The notes beneath the pieces are model-generated. The model was given only the letters and a program-made list of their open reading frames with translations, ran no database searches and was not told where the DNA came from. Below are positions 1 through 9,779 of a stretch of DNA of 64,000 bases, piece after piece. Every line of letters starts with the position of its first letter. The first letter of the stretch is position 1. Made by a program: the position numbers and the translations under genes. The DNA is taken from the NCBI GenBank assembly GCA_011526085.1, contig WYBC01000019.1:80232-144231 (forward strand), in the 5' to 3' direction. Origin of the DNA: Lysobacter sp. (GTDB lineage: Bacteria > Pseudomonadota > Gammaproteobacteria > Xanthomonadales > Xanthomonadaceae).

Positions 1-26
1 GGCGCTGCCGGCGCGGCGGGGCAGGC

Positions 27-710
27 TCAGGCATTGGTTTCGGGGACGGCGATGCGATACCCGATGCCGTGGCGGGTCTGGATGAGCGGCACGCCGAAGG
101 GCTTGTCGACGACCGCGCGCAGGCCGTGGATGTGCACGCGCAGGCTGTCGGAATCGGGCAGTTCTTCGCCCCACACCCGGGTTTCCAGCTCCTGCCGGGT
201 GACGACGGCCGGCGAGGCTTCCATCAGCGCCTGCAGGATCTTCAGCGCGGTCGGGTTGAGCTGCAGCAGCTTGCCCTGGCGGCGCACTTCGAGGGTGTCG
301 AGGTTGTATTCGAGATCGCCGACGTCCAGCACCCGGCTCTGGGTGCCCTTGCCGCGGCGGGCCAGCGCGTTGAGGCGGACTTCGACTTCCTGCAGCGCGA
401 ACGGCTTGATCAGGTAGTCGTCGGCACCGGAATCGAAGCCGGCGATCTTGTTGTCGAGGGTGTCGCGGGCGGTGAGCATCAGCACCGGGGTCTGCTTGCG
501 GGCTTCGCCGCGCAGCTTGCGGCAGACTTCCAGCCCGTCCATGCCGGGCAGATTGAGGTCGAGCACGATGGCGTCGAACTCGTGGACGATGGCCAGGTGC
601 AGGCCGGTGATGCCGTCGGCGGCGAAATCGACGGTATGGCCGCGGTCCTCCAGGTAGTCGCCGAGGTTGGCGGCGATGTCCTGGTTGTCTTCGATCACGA
701 GTATGCGCAT
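27..710 (-). CDS. OmpR/PhoB-family response regulator
   Basis: A 227-residue two-component response regulator. The receiver domain (about 1-115) starts MRILVIEDN and carries the acidic pair at the N-terminus, phosphoacceptor D51 in VLDLNLPG, and a conserved KPF switch lysine. The C-terminal half is a winged-helix DNA-binding domain (Trans_Reg_C) ending near RHGIGYRI. A longer reading frame begins at 929, but homology starts only at the ATG at 710, so I place the start there. The gene is the last before the left edge; a partner sensor kinase would be expected just outside the window. The regulon cannot be read from this sequence. Confidence 0.93.
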   Translation of the reverse strand: MRILVIEDNQDIAANLGDYLEDRGHTVDFAADGITGLHLAIVHEFDAIVLDLNLPGMDGLEVCRKLRGEARKQTPVLMLTARDTLDNKIAGFDSGADDYLIKPFALQEVEVRLNALARRGKGTQSRVLDVGDLEYNLDTLEVRRQGKLLQLNPTALKILQALMEASPAVVTRQELETRVWGEELPDSDSLRVHIHGLRAVVDKPFGVPLIQTRHGIGYRIAVPETNA

Positions 711-908
711 GCGGTTGAATCCTCGGAGGTCGTGATGAGACCCGTCGTGCAGCGAACGGTTCCCGGCGATGCCGCACGACGCGCGCACGGGCCGTGCGGC
801 GGCCATTCTGTCACAGGGACGGAATCGCGCCACGGCCGCGGCGCATGCATGCAACGCGCACGGCCGCGGCCCGGACATGCGATCGAAAAGAAAAAGAACG
901 CGCGGCCG

Positions 909-943
909 AAAAAATGGCCCGGGCGACATGGATCGCCCGGGCC
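909..943 (-). terminator. Rho-independent terminator after rimK-like gene
   Basis: A perfect 11-bp stem (916-926 with 933-943) has a 6-nt loop. On the minus strand it is followed by six T residues (909-914 as A on the plus strand). It lies about 155 nt downstream of the stop of the rimK-like gene. Confidence 0.8.
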
Positions 944-1043
944 GAACATGGGTGTCACCCCGATCAGCCGGTTCTGCATCTGCCCCCTGACGAGGATGGG
1001 TGGAATGACAGAGATCGGCCCGGACACGCTACGCCGGGAGCGA

Positions 1044-1060
1044 TTAAAGGGCCGTTAAAG
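1044..1060 (-). promoter_or_regulatory. Hexamer direct repeat of PhoP/OmpR-box architecture
   Basis: On the minus strand the hexamer CTTTAA occurs twice separated by exactly five bases, giving one helical turn between half-sites. This is the geometry used by OmpR-family dimers such as PhoP. It lies upstream of the response regulator that starts at 710 and just past the 3' end of the rimK-like gene. Binding by that regulator is an inference. Confidence 0.35.
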
Positions 1061-1097
1061 GCAGATGACAGCCGCTGGCAGCGGCGCAGCCGGGCGA

Positions 1098-1994
1098 TCA
1101 CGATCGACGGCGTTGCGCCTTTTTGTCTGCCTTTTCCAGATTTTCGATGATTTTACCGGCGACGTTCACGCCGGTCGCCGCCTCGATGCCTTCCAGCCCG
1201 GGCGAGGAATTGACCTCCAGCACCAGCGGCCCGCGCCGGGCGCGGATCAGGTCGACCCCGGCGACGCCCAAGCCCAGGACCTGGGCCGCGCGCACCGCCA
1301 CCCTGCGTTCGTCCTCGCCAGCTTCCACCGCCTCGGCGCTGCCGCCACGATGCAGGTTGGAGCGGAAGTCGCCCTTCGGCGCCTGTCGCCGCATCGCCGC
1401 GACCACCTCGTCGCCGACCACGAAGCAGCGCAGGTCCGCACCCTCCGCCTCGGCGATGAACTCCTGGACCAGGAAGTTCGCGTACAGCCCGCGCAGGGCT
1501 TCGACCACGCTGCGCGAGGCCGACGGCTTCTCGGTGAGGATGACGCCGGCGCCCTGCGAGCTTTCGTTGAGCTTGATGACGTGCGGCGGCGGGCCCAGCA
1601 TCGACAGCAGGTCGACGGTGTCGTCGGGGTTGTCGCCGAACACCGTGACCGGCATGTCGATGCCCTGCGCCGCCAGCAGCTGATGCGTGCGCAGCTTGTC
1701 GCGGGCGCGGGCGATGGCCTCGGCATTGTTCGGGGTGACGCTGCCCATCAGCTCGAACTGGCGCAGCACCGCGCAGCCGTAGCGGGTGATCGACGCGCCG
1801 ATCCGCGGCAGCACCGCCTGGTAGCCGGAGATCGGCCGGCCCTTGTAGTGCATGTCGAAGCCGTCGCTGGCGATGCGCATGTAGCAGCGCAGCGGATCGA
1901 GCACGCGCGCGCTGTGTCCGCGTTCGCGCGCGGCCTCGACCAGCCGGCGGGTCGAATAGAGCTTGCTGTTGCGGGAAAGGATGGCGAGTTTCAT
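1098..1994 (-). CDS. rimK: RimK-like ATP-grasp alpha-L-glutamate ligase
   Basis: A 298-residue ATP-grasp ligase very close in length to RimK (about 300), which adds glutamate residues to the C-terminus of ribosomal protein S6. Visible features are the N-terminus MKLAILSRN, the PRIGAS segment near residue 75, the nucleotide-binding stretch [13 protein letters not shown], and the C-terminal metal-binding [12 protein letters not shown]. The upstream in-frame extension to 2090 is low-complexity and not conserved in type, so the ATG at 1994 is chosen. A strong terminator follows. The substrate could also be another peptide or cofactor, as in RimK paralogues. Confidence 0.9.
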   Translation of the reverse strand: MKLAILSRNSKLYSTRRLVEAARERGHSARVLDPLRCYMRIASDGFDMHYKGRPISGYQAVLPRIGASITRYGCAVLRQFELMGSVTPNNAEAIARARDKLRTHQLLAAQGIDMPVTVFGDNPDDTVDLLSMLGPPPHVIKLNESSQGAGVILTEKPSASRSVVEALRGLYANFLVQEFIAEAEGADLRCFVVGDEVVAAMRRQAPKGDFRSNLHRGGSAEAVEAGEDERRVAVRAAQVLGLGVAGVDLIRARRGPLVLEVNSSPGLEGIEAATGVNVAGKIIENLEKADKKAQRRRS

Positions 1995-2208
1995 GCGGGC
2001 GTTCCGGTCGCGTCGGGGCGGCGGCAGCCTGCCCGCTTCAGGCGGCGGCCATGATGACAGTTCCGGCGGGGATGCGGCGGCCGCGCGCATCGCCTATCGT
2101 GCGGATCGTGCACCGGGACGCGCACTGCCGCCCGCCGTGCGCATCCCGGCGGTCCGCGCCGCGCGCCGGCCGACGGGATCCCATCCATGAGAACAGGGGA
2201 GTTCCGTC

Positions 2209-3207
2209 ATGCCAGGCATCACCGTTCAAGGCAATACCAGCGGCTGGACCGATACCGGGATCCATGTGCGGCAGGGGCAATGGGTTCGCATCACCGCAAG
2301 CGGTTGGATCGGTTTCGCCTTCGGCGGCTGGCATCGCAGCCCCGACGGCGTCGACCAGAACGGCCAGGGTCGCGAAAACGCCAGCGGCAATCACCCCGGG
2401 CCGAACCTCGTCAAGAATTCGCTGATCGCCCACATCGGCGGGCATACGTTGCAGGCCGGCTCGAACGTGGCGTTCCGCGCCCCTGCCGACGGCAACATCC
2501 ATCTCATCGCCAACGACGATTTCCGTGGCGACAACGGCGGCAGTTGGCAGGTCGAGGTGAATGCGGGCGTCCTGAAGCAGCGCCTGCTGCTGGTGACCCA
2601 GGGCACGATCGCGCCGGCGCTGTCGACATTGATCGAAACGGGGATCGCCCGATTCGCGTCGCTGGTCGCGGGGCACAGCGACGGCATGGTCGCGCTGCAG
2701 ATCGAACGGGGCGGACACATCACCGAAGCCGTGGATCCTTCGGACATGGTACCGCCGCGCGATCCCCCGGACCCCGCTTCCAGCCAGCGGGTCGCCGGCT
2801 TCGGCCCGGCGTTCCGCAAACGGCTGGAGCGCCGCGGCGTGCATGCGGACAACTACGACGGCCTGATCCGCGTCTACGAGCATCCCGCCGGATTCCCCGG
2901 CAGCGGATATTGGACCTGGTCTTTCACGCCCGGGCTGACGCGACGGATCAGCTACAGCGCGATTCCGATCGGTGCGCTGGCGCGCGAGCCCGATGGCGTC
3001 GATGGCGTGCTGCTGCACGAATACCTGCATCAACTGGACTATCGCTTCGAAGACGCCGGCATCCCCGGGTTCTACGATCCGGACGGCAAGCCCGCCGCAC
3101 CGCCGATGACGAATCACCAGTTCTACGAACACGTCATGCGCAGACAGATGAACGGCACGCCGCCGCCCTACGGCCGCCTGCACGGGATCTTCGGCAAGCT
3201 GGGCTGA
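2209..3207 (+). CDS. LecA-like lectin domain fused to HExxH putative metallopeptidase
   Basis: A 332-residue protein with no signal peptide or membrane segment. Residues 1-118 resemble the PA-IL/LecA galactose-lectin fold: SGWTDTGIHV near the start, WIGFAFGGWHRSPDGVD, then a Gly/Asn-rich calcium-loop-like stretch around 99-112 (ANDDFRGDNGGSW). Residues 119-190 are a linker of unknown fold. Residues 190-332 carry HEYLHQLD at 270-277, a zinc-protease HExxH motif, with FYEHVM at 305-310 as a possible source of a further ligand. Peptidase function is inferred from the motif alone. It stands alone between rimK and a convergent transporter. It could be a secreted, lectin-targeted enzyme exported without a Sec signal; which system exports it is unknown. 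Confidence 0.7.
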   Translation: MPGITVQGNTSGWTDTGIHVRQGQWVRITASGWIGFAFGGWHRSPDGVDQNGQGRENASGNHPGPNLVKNSLIAHIGGHTLQAGSNVAFRAPADGNIHLIANDDFRGDNGGSWQVEVNAGVLKQRLLLVTQGTIAPALSTLIETGIARFASLVAGHSDGMVALQIERGGHITEAVDPSDMVPPRDPPDPASSQRVAGFGPAFRKRLERRGVHADNYDGLIRVYEHPAGFPGSGYWTWSFTPGLTRRISYSAIPIGALAREPDGVDGVLLHEYLHQLDYRFEDAGIPGFYDPDGKPAAPPMTNHQFYEHVMRRQMNGTPPPYGRLHGIFGKLG

Positions 3208-3246
3208 CACATCGTTGCAGCGGCAAGACGCGACACGCAGCGACAC

Positions 3247-3267
3247 GGCGGCCCCGCAAGGGCCGCC
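3247..3267. terminator. Hairpin between convergent genes
   Basis: An 8-bp perfect stem (3247-3254 with 3260-3267) with a 5-nt loop lies between the stop of the lectin/HExxH gene and the stop of the MHS transporter. There is no strong T run, so it is a weak terminator call. Confidence 0.4.
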
Positions 3268-3318
3268 ATTCGCGATCGAGGAGCGCGACGATGATGAGAA
3301 CAGCGACGACGCGCGCGA

Positions 3319-4662
3319 TCAGCTCTTGAAGCGTCGCGCTCGATTGATGCCCAGCGCGACCAGCGTGCCGACGGCGCCCGACAACAGATAAGCGCCGAGC
3401 CAGGCCAGCCCGAAGTTCGCGCACAGGCCCAGCGCCACCAGCGGCGCGAACGCGGCGCCGATCAGCCACGCGAGATCGGCGGTGAGGGCCGCGCCGGTGT
3501 AGCGATAGCGCCGGCCGAAGTTCGCGGTCACCGCGCCCGCGGCCTGGCCGTACGACAGGCCCAGCAGCGCGAAACCGATGAGGATGAAGGCGTCCTGGCC
3601 GATCCGGCCCGCGCCCATCAGGGTCGGCGCGAAACCGCTGAACATCGCGATGCCGATCGCCAGTCCGCCGAGCGTGCGCGCACGGCCGATGCGATCGGCG
3701 ATGAAGCCCGAAGCGACGATGCCGCCGGCAGCGATGCAGGCACCGACGATCTGGACCAGCAGGAAGTCGACGATCGACTGATCGGAAAACAGCAGGATCC
3801 ACGACAGCGGGAAGATCGTGACGATGTGGAAGAGCGCATAGCTGGCCAGCGCCGCGAACGCACCGATCACCACGTGCTGGCCCTTGGCGCGGAACAGCTC
3901 GCCGATCGGCGTCGGCTCCAGCTCCAGTTCGCCCATCTTGCCCTGGTATTCCTCCGCGACCACCAGCCGCAGCCGCGCGAACAGCGCGACCACGTTGATC
4001 GCGAAGGCGACGAAGAACGGATAACGCCAGCCCCAGGCGATGAAGTCCGCCTGCGTCAGGCTCGCGTGCAGGAACGCGAAGACACCCGCCGCCACGATGA
4101 ATCCGACCGGCGCGCCCAACTGCCCCAGCATCGCGTACCAGCCGCGGCGTTCCTTCGGCGTGTTCAGCGCGAGCAGCGAAGGCAATCCGTCCCAGGATCC
4201 GCCGAGCGCGATGCCCTGCAGCACGCGGAAGAACGCAAGGAGCGCGATCGACCATCCACCCAGCGTGGCGTAGGCGGGGAGGAACGCCATGCCGGCGGTG
4301 GCGGTGCCGAGCAGGAACAGGGCGACGGTGAGTTTGACCCCGCGGCCCCAGCGCGCCTGCATCGACATGAACAGCACCGTGCCGAGCGGCCGCACCACGA
4401 ACGCCAGCGCGAAGATCGCGAACGACCACAGCGTCCCCTGCAGGCGATCCATGAACGGAAAGAACACCGCCGGAAACACCAGCGCGGATGCGATGCCGTA
4501 GACGAAGAAGTCGAAATACTCCGACGCACGGCCGACGACGACGCCGACGGCGATCTCGCCCGGGGCGACATCGGGATGCGCCCGCGTGCCGTGATCGCGC
4601 GAGGAAGCGGTGGAGCCCGGCAGGGGCGGGAGCGGAGCGGAGGGAAGCGGGGCGGGACGCAT
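3319..4662 (-). CDS. MFS transporter, metabolite:H+ symporter (MHS) type
   Basis: A 447-residue major facilitator with about 12 hydrophobic helices. The first helix segment GRASEYFDFFVYGIAS and the helix 2-3 loop (FVVRPLGTVLFMSMQARWGR) are typical of the metabolite:H+ symporter group (ProP, ShiA and relatives). The central loop holds the usual WRYPFF motif. About 35 residues of Pro/Ser-rich sequence precede the first helix, so a slightly later start is possible. It is divergent from cyoA. Substrate cannot be assigned; organic acids, osmolytes and aromatic acids are all known for the family. Confidence 0.85.
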   Translation of the reverse strand: MRPAPLPSAPLPPLPGSTASSRDHGTRAHPDVAPGEIAVGVVVGRASEYFDFFVYGIASALVFPAVFFPFMDRLQGTLWSFAIFALAFVVRPLGTVLFMSMQARWGRGVKLTVALFLLGTATAGMAFLPAYATLGGWSIALLAFFRVLQGIALGGSWDGLPSLLALNTPKERRGWYAMLGQLGAPVGFIVAAGVFAFLHASLTQADFIAWGWRYPFFVAFAINVVALFARLRLVVAEEYQGKMGELELEPTPIGELFRAKGQHVVIGAFAALASYALFHIVTIFPLSWILLFSDQSIVDFLLVQIVGACIAAGGIVASGFIADRIGRARTLGGLAIGIAMFSGFAPTLMGAGRIGQDAFILIGFALLGLSYGQAAGAVTANFGRRYRYTGAALTADLAWLIGAAFAPLVALGLCANFGLAWLGAYLLSGAVGTLVALGINRARRFKS

Positions 4663-4773
4663 CGGAAATCCGGGGAGGGAACACTGCGAACGTAGCGTGG
4701 CAGAGACGCGCCCCGGAAACGATAGGACAAAACGTCCAATTTTCGCAGCGGCGCCCGGCCACTACATTGATCC

Positions 4774-5865
4774 ATGTCAATTTCGCCTCCCTCCCGGTCC
4801 GCCATGTCCCTTCTTCGCAGACTCCTCCAGATCGCCGTGCTGCTGGCGGCCGCCGGCCTGCTGTCCGGCTGCGATCTGCAGGTGCTCGATCCCGCCGGCG
4901 ACATCGCCGCGCGCCAGGGCGATCTGATCGTCGTCGCGACGCTGTTGATGCTGGTCGTGATCGTGCCGGTGATCGGTCTGACCTTCTGGTTCGCATGGCG
5001 CTATCGCGCCTCCAACCAGAACGCGACCTACATGCCCGACTGGGACCACTCGACCCAGCTGGAGCTGGTGATCTGGGGCGTGCCGCTGCTGATCATCATC
5101 GCGCTGGGCGCGGTGACCTGGATCAGCACGCACCTGCTCGATCCGTATCGCCCGCTCGACCGCATCGCCGCCGGCCGACCGGTGCCCGCCGACGCGAAAC
5201 CGCTGGAAATCCAGGTGGTCGCGCTGGACTGGAAATGGTTGTTCGTCTATCCGGAACAGGGCATCGCGTCGGTGAACGAAGTCGCCGTGCCGGTCGACCG
5301 GCCGGTGCGATTCCGGATCACCGCCTCGTCGGTGATGAACACGTTCTACGTGCCCGCGCTCGCCGGGATGATCTATGGCATGCCCGGCATGGAGTCGAAC
5401 CTCAACGCGGTGATCAACGCGCACGGCGAGTACGAAGGATTCTCCGCGAACTACAGCGGTGCGGGTTTCTCGCACATGCGTTTCAAGTTCCACGGCCTGG
5501 CCGACGCGGATTTCGAACGCTGGGTCGAGCGCGTCCGCGGCAGCGATGGCGCACTGACCCGCGCGGCGTATCTCGATCTCGAGAAACCCAGCAAGCGCGA
5601 TCCGATCAGGCACTTCGCGCGCGTCGACACGGGCCTGTACGAGGCGATCCTCAATCGCTGCGTCGACACCGAACGCCTGTGCATGGACCAGATGATGGCG
5701 CTCGACGCCGAGGGCGGACTGGGCCTCGACGGGCTGAACGCGCTGGCGATGCCGCGCCGCGGCGATCCCCGCCTCGGGCCCTACGTGTCCGCGCAGGTCT
5801 GCACCGTGCCGACCACCGGGCCGTCCGTCCTGTCCTCCGCGCTCGGCGGCATGAAATCGCCCTGA
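4774..5865 (+). CDS. cyoA: Cytochrome bo-type ubiquinol oxidase subunit II
   Basis: Lipoprotein signal ending LLSGC (Cys33 if translation starts at 4774; MSLLRR at 4804 is an equally good start), then two membrane helices (about 50-75 and 92-115) and a cupredoxin domain. The segment ALDWKWLFVYPEQGIASVNE and the IYGMPGMES motif match CyoA. The CuA-binding Cys-x-x-x-Cys of cytochrome c oxidases is absent, so this is a quinol oxidase subunit. The C-terminal tail of about 100 residues after the cupredoxin domain corresponds to the COX-aromatic region. First gene of cyoABCD-SURF1, 57 nt before cyoB. Confidence 0.95.
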   Translation: MSISPPSRSAMSLLRRLLQIAVLLAAAGLLSGCDLQVLDPAGDIAARQGDLIVVATLLMLVVIVPVIGLTFWFAWRYRASNQNATYMPDWDHSTQLELVIWGVPLLIIIALGAVTWISTHLLDPYRPLDRIAAGRPVPADAKPLEIQVVALDWKWLFVYPEQGIASVNEVAVPVDRPVRFRITASSVMNTFYVPALAGMIYGMPGMESNLNAVINAHGEYEGFSANYSGAGFSHMRFKFHGLADADFERWVERVRGSDGALTRAAYLDLEKPSKRDPIRHFARVDTGLYEAILNRCVDTERLCMDQMMALDAEGGLGLDGLNALAMPRRGDPRLGPYVSAQVCTVPTTGPSVLSSALGGMKSP

Positions 5866-5922
5866 GACACCGCACGCGGCCTTGAGCACGCTGCTCCGAA
5901 ATCGCTACCGGAATTCCCCACG

Positions 5923-7938
5923 ATGTCCCTCGAAAGCGCCAACGTCCCGCATTCGCCGATCTTCGGGCGCATGACATGGGAAGCGATTCCCATGCTGCAC
6001 GACAAGATCGTCCTCGCCACCTTCGTCGGCACCCTGCTCGGCGGCATCGCGCTGTGCGCCGCGATCACGAAATACCGGCTGTGGGGCTATCTCTGGAAAG
6101 AGTGGTTTACCAGCATCGACCACAAGAAGATCGGCATCATGTACATGGTGCTGGGCCTGGTGATGCTGCTGCGCGGCTTCGCCGACGCGATCATGATGCG
6201 CCTGCAGCAGGCGATGGCCTTCGGCGACAACCTCGGCTATCTGCCCCCGCACCACTACGACCAGATCTTCACCGCCCACGGCGTGATCATGATCTTCTTC
6301 GTGGCGATGCCGCTGGTCACCGGCCTGATGAACTACCTGGTGCCGCTGCAGATCGGCGCGCGCGACGTGGCCTTTCCCTTCCTCAACAACTTCAGTTTCT
6401 GGATGACCGCCAGCGGCGCCGGGCTGGTGATGCTGTCGCTGTTCTTCGGCGAATTCGCCGCGACCGGCTGGCTGGCGTATCCGCCGTTGTCGGGCATCGC
6501 CTTCAGTCCATGGGTGGGCGTCGACTACTACATCTGGTCGCTGCAGATCGCCGGCGTCGGCACATTGCTGTCGGGCGTGAACCTGCTGGTGACCATCGTG
6601 AAGATGCGCGCGCCCGGCATGGGCCTGATGAAAATGCCGGTGTTCACCTGGACCGCGCTGTGCACCAACGTGCTGATCGTCGTGTCGTTCCCGGTGCTGA
6701 CCGCGGTGCTGGCGCTGCTGACGCTGGATCGCTACGCCGGCACCAACTTCTTCACCAGCGACCTCGGCGGCAACGCCATGATGTACGTCAACCTGGTGTG
6801 GATCTGGGGCCATCCGGAGGTCTACATCCTGATCCTGCCGATGTTCGGCGTGTACTCGGAGATCGTCTCCACCTATTCGGGCAAGCGCCTGTTCGGTTAT
6901 TCGTCGATGGTCTACGCGACGGTCTGCATCACCGTGCTGTCGTATCTGGTGTGGCTGCACCATTTCTTCACCATGGGCTCCGGCGCCAGCGTGAACTCGT
7001 TCTTCGGCATCACCACGATGATCATCTCGATCCCGACGGGCGCGAAGATCTTCAACTGGCTGTTCACGATGTACCGCGGTCGCATCCGCTTCGAAGTGCC
7101 GATGCTGTGGACCATGGGCTTCATGGTGACCTTCGTCGTCGGCGGCATGACCGGCGTGCTGCTGGCGGTGCCGCCCGCGGACTTCGTGCTGCACAACAGC
7201 CTGTTCCTGGTCGCGCACTTCCACAACGTGATCATCGGCGGCGTGGTCTTCGGCGCGTTCGCGGCGATGACCCACTGGTTCCCGAAGGCCTTCGGTTTCC
7301 GGCTGGACGACTTCTGGGGCAAGGTTTCGTTCTGGTTCTGGCTCGCCGGCTACTGGTTCGCGTTCACGCCGCTGTACGTGCTCGGCCTGATGGGCGTCAC
7401 CCGCCGCATGAGCCACTTCGAGGATCCCTCGCTGCAGATCTGGTTCCAGATCGCCGCGTTCGGCGCGGTTCTCGTCGCCATCGGCATCGCCGCGTTCCTG
7501 ATCTGCATCGTCGTGAGCTTCCGCAAGCGCGCGCAGTTGCGCGATGTCACCGGCGACCCGTGGAACGGCCGCACCCTGGAATGGTCGACCTCCTCGCCGC
7601 CGCCGGACTACAACTTCGCGTTCACGCCGGTGGTGCACGACAACGATGCCTGGTGGGACATGAAGCAGCGCGGGTTCGAACGCCCGACCGGCGGCTTCCT
7701 GCCCGTGCACATGCCGAAGAACACGGCGGCCGGCGTGGCGCTGTCGATGTTCAGCACCGCGCTGGGCTTCGCGATGATCTGGCACGTGTGGTGGCTGGCG
7801 GTGGTCTCGCTGCTCGCGATCGTGGCCTACGCGATCCATCACAGCTTCGATGGCGATCGCGATGACCACATCCCCGCCGACGAGGTCGCCGCGACCGAGC
7901 ATGCGCGCAGCGAACAGCTGAGGTCCCGCCATGTCTGA
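5923..7938 (+). CDS. cyoB: Cytochrome bo-type ubiquinol oxidase subunit I
   Basis: A 671-residue haem-copper oxidase catalytic subunit with about 15 membrane helices. It contains the low-spin haem ligand region HGVIMIFF, the CuB/Tyr segment [12 protein letters not shown], the paired histidines in VWLHHFF, and the second low-spin ligand region [12 protein letters not shown]-terminal [13 protein letters not shown] is diagnostic of this superfamily. Its length fits CyoB (about 660) rather than CtaD (about 530). The stop overlaps the cyoC start by 8 nt. It reduces O2 to water with ubiquinol and pumps protons across the inner membrane. Confidence 0.97.
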   Translation: MSLESANVPHSPIFGRMTWEAIPMLHDKIVLATFVGTLLGGIALCAAITKYRLWGYLWKEWFTSIDHKKIGIMYMVLGLVMLLRGFADAIMMRLQQAMAFGDNLGYLPPHHYDQIFTAHGVIMIFFVAMPLVTGLMNYLVPLQIGARDVAFPFLNNFSFWMTASGAGLVMLSLFFGEFAATGWLAYPPLSGIAFSPWVGVDYYIWSLQIAGVGTLLSGVNLLVTIVKMRAPGMGLMKMPVFTWTALCTNVLIVVSFPVLTAVLALLTLDRYAGTNFFTSDLGGNAMMYVNLVWIWGHPEVYILILPMFGVYSEIVSTYSGKRLFGYSSMVYATVCITVLSYLVWLHHFFTMGSGASVNSFFGITTMIISIPTGAKIFNWLFTMYRGRIRFEVPMLWTMGFMVTFVVGGMTGVLLAVPPADFVLHNSLFLVAHFHNVIIGGVVFGAFAAMTHWFPKAFGFRLDDFWGKVSFWFWLAGYWFAFTPLYVLGLMGVTRRMSHFEDPSLQIWFQIAAFGAVLVAIGIAAFLICIVVSFRKRAQLRDVTGDPWNGRTLEWSTSSPPPDYNFAFTPVVHDNDAWWDMKQRGFERPTGGFLPVHMPKNTAAGVALSMFSTALGFAMIWHVWWLAVVSLLAIVAYAIHHSFDGDRDDHIPADEVAATEHARSEQLRSRHV

Positions 7939-8569
7939 GTCCATCGCCCTCGCCCGCACCGACGGCACGGCGGTTTCGAATCCGTTCCTGGATCTCGAAG
8001 GTCGCCATCATCCGGACAACGGCACGCTGCTCGGTTTCTGGCTGTACCTGCTCAGCGATCTGATGATCTTCGCCTGCCTGTTCGCCGCATACGGCGTGCT
8101 CGGGCGCAACTACGCCGCAGGGCCGTCCGGCGCGGATCTGTTCGATCTCCGGCTGATCGCGGCGAACACCGCGATCCTGCTGGTGTCGTCGATCACCTAC
8201 GGCTTCGCGATGATCGCGATGCAGCAGCGTCGACCGCGCGCCACGATCGGCTGGCTGGTCGCGACCGGCACGCTTGGCCTCGGCTTCCTGGCGATCGAGC
8301 TGTACGAATTCCACCATCTCATCCACCTCGGCGCCGGCCCGCAGCGCAGCGCGTTCCTGTCGTCGTTCTTCGCGCTGGTCGGCACCCACGGCCTGCACGT
8401 GCTGTTCGGCGTGATCTGGTTGGTGGTGCTGTGCGTGCAGATCCATCGCCATGGCCTGACCCGCACCACCGTCCGCCGCGTGGCCTGCCTGTCGATGTTC
8501 TGGCATTTCCTCGACGTGGTCTGGATCGGCGTGTTTTCCTTCGTTTACCTGATGGGTGTGCTGCCATGA
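7931..8569 (+). CDS. cyoC: Cytochrome bo-type ubiquinol oxidase subunit III
   Basis: A 212-residue protein with five membrane helices, the size and topology of CyoC. It includes [13 protein letters not shown] near residue 35, an ELYEFHHL segment, and [13 protein letters not shown], both hallmarks of subunit III. The start overlaps the end of cyoB and the stop overlaps the cyoD start (ATGA), implying translational coupling. Confidence 0.95.
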   Translation: MSESIALARTDGTAVSNPFLDLEGRHHPDNGTLLGFWLYLLSDLMIFACLFAAYGVLGRNYAAGPSGADLFDLRLIAANTAILLVSSITYGFAMIAMQQRRPRATIGWLVATGTLGLGFLAIELYEFHHLIHLGAGPQRSAFLSSFFALVGTHGLHVLFGVIWLVVLCVQIHRHGLTRTTVRRVACLSMFWHFLDVVWIGVFSFVYLMGVLP

Positions 8570-8991
8570 CGCATGCAACGACGCCGCACGACGCGCTCGA
8601 TCCGCACGATCACGCCGACGTGCACTTCGACGACGGCATCCCGCACGTCTCCGCGCGCGAATATCTCAATGGCTTCGTGCTGTCGGTGGTGCTGACCGCG
8701 ATTCCGTTCGGACTGGTGATGACGAAAACGATCTCGAACCCGACGCTGGCGGCGGTGGTGATCCTGCTGTTCGCCGCGGCGCAGATCGTCGTGCACATGG
8801 TCTACTTCCTGCACATGAACACGAAGTCGGAAGGCGGCTGGAACCTGCTGGCGCTGGTGTTCACGGCGGTGCTGGTGATCATCGTGCTGAGCGGTTCGCT
8901 GTGGGTGATGCATCACCTGAACACCAACATGATGCCCGGGCAGCACGAGATGCAGGACATGCCTGCCAGCACGCCACGGAACACGCCATGA
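8566..8991 (+). CDS. cyoD: Cytochrome bo-type ubiquinol oxidase subunit IV
   Basis: A 141-residue protein with three membrane helices, matching CyoD. YLNGFVLSVVLTAIPF and the third-helix motif FLHMNTKSEGGWNL are typical. A His/Asp-rich N-terminal tail (about 35 residues) precedes helix 1 and a Met-rich tail follows helix 3. It overlaps cyoC and the SURF1 gene by 4 nt each. Subunit IV assists CuB assembly in E. coli. Confidence 0.93.
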   Translation: MTHATTPHDALDPHDHADVHFDDGIPHVSAREYLNGFVLSVVLTAIPFGLVMTKTISNPTLAAVVILLFAAAQIVVHMVYFLHMNTKSEGGWNLLALVFTAVLVIIVLSGSLWVMHHLNTNMMPGQHEMQDMPASTPRNTP

Positions 8992-9779
8992 CCGCCCGCG
9001 CGCGCACCGTCGCGTTCGGCGTGGCGCTCGCGCTGGCGTTCGCCGGATTCGTGTCCCTGGGCGTCTGGCAGGTGCAGCGCATGCACTGGAAACACACGCT
9101 GATCGCGCGCGTGGAGGCGCGCGTCGACGCCGCACCCGTCGCGCCGCCGGCGCGCGACGCCTGGACGACGATCACCGCGGCCAGCGACGAATACCGTCGC
9201 GTGGCACTGAACGGGCGATTCCTGCCGGTGCCGGAGACGCGCACCCAGGCGGTCACCGCGCTCGGCGCGGGCAGCTGGGTCCTCGCGCCGCTGCGCACCG
9301 ATGCCGGCGACATCGTGCTGGTGAACCGCGGCTTCGTGCCCACCGGTGAAGACGCCGCACCGCCGCCGACGGGCCCGGTCCGGATCGAAGGCCTGCTCAG
9401 GATCAGCGAACCCGTGGGCGGTTTCCTGCGTCGCAACGCGCCCGCGCAGGACCGCTGGTATTCGCGCGACGTGGCCGCGATCGCACGGGCACGCGGATTT
9501 TCCGGCGATGCGGTCGCACCGTTCTTCGTCGATGCCGTTCAGGCGCCCGGCGTCGCTGGCTGGCCGCGCGGTGGCCTGACGGTGGTGACGTTCCGCGATT
9601 CCCACCTGTCCTACGCGTTGACCTGGTTCGGCATGGCCCTGCTCACCGCGGTCGCCGGCGCGCGGCTGTTCGTATTGTCGGGCGGTTTCCGGCAAGATCG
9701 TCGCGGACGACATCATGTCGAACGAGATCATGGTGGACGACAGGACCTCGATCATGCCGGCCCGATCCCCCGCTGCTGA
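8988..9779 (+). CDS. SURF1-family oxidase assembly protein
   Basis: A 263-residue protein with one helix at each end enclosing a periplasmic domain, the SURF1 topology. Visible SURF1 features are LGVWQVQRMHWK after helix 1, VLVNRGFVP in the middle and HLSYALTWFGMAL at the second helix. SURF1 proteins help insert haem or CuB into haem-copper oxidases. The start overlaps cyoD (ATGA). The last 20-30 residues are Arg/His-rich and run 65 nt into the next gene, so the frame there may be an unselected read-through. No cyoE (haem O synthase) follows, unlike in E. coli. Confidence 0.88.
   Translation: MTARARTVAFGVALALAFAGFVSLGVWQVQRMHWKHTLIARVEARVDAAPVAPPARDAWTTITAASDEYRRVALNGRFLPVPETRTQAVTALGAGSWVLAPLRTDAGDIVLVNRGFVPTGEDAAPPPTGPVRIEGLLRISEPVGGFLRRNAPAQDRWYSRDVAAIARARGFSGDAVAPFFVDAVQAPGVAGWPRGGLTVVTFRDSHLSYALTWFGMALLTAVAGARLFVLSGGFRQDRRGRHHVERDHGGRQDLDHAGPIPRC

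Larger units (their letters stand above)
711..1097. other. 387-bp intergenic region with terminator and direct repeat
   Basis: No convincing gene. It holds the transcript end of the rimK-like gene (hairpin at 909-943) and probably the promoter of the response regulator, which reads leftward from 710. Two hexamer direct repeats at 1044-1060 are listed separately. Confidence 0.6.

Noticed and set aside
711..929. N-terminal extension of the response regulator
   Set aside because: The extra 73 residues precede a canonical receiver-domain start and contain no recognisable domain.
4774..5865. Subunit II of a cytochrome c (aa3) oxidase
   Set aside because: The CuA cysteines are missing and the cupredoxin motifs are those of CyoA, so it is a quinol oxidase.
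5905..7968. 687-codon open frame antisense to cyoB
   Set aside because: His/Gln/Arg-rich composition and exact overlap with cyoB mark it as a codon-bias shadow in high-GC DNA.
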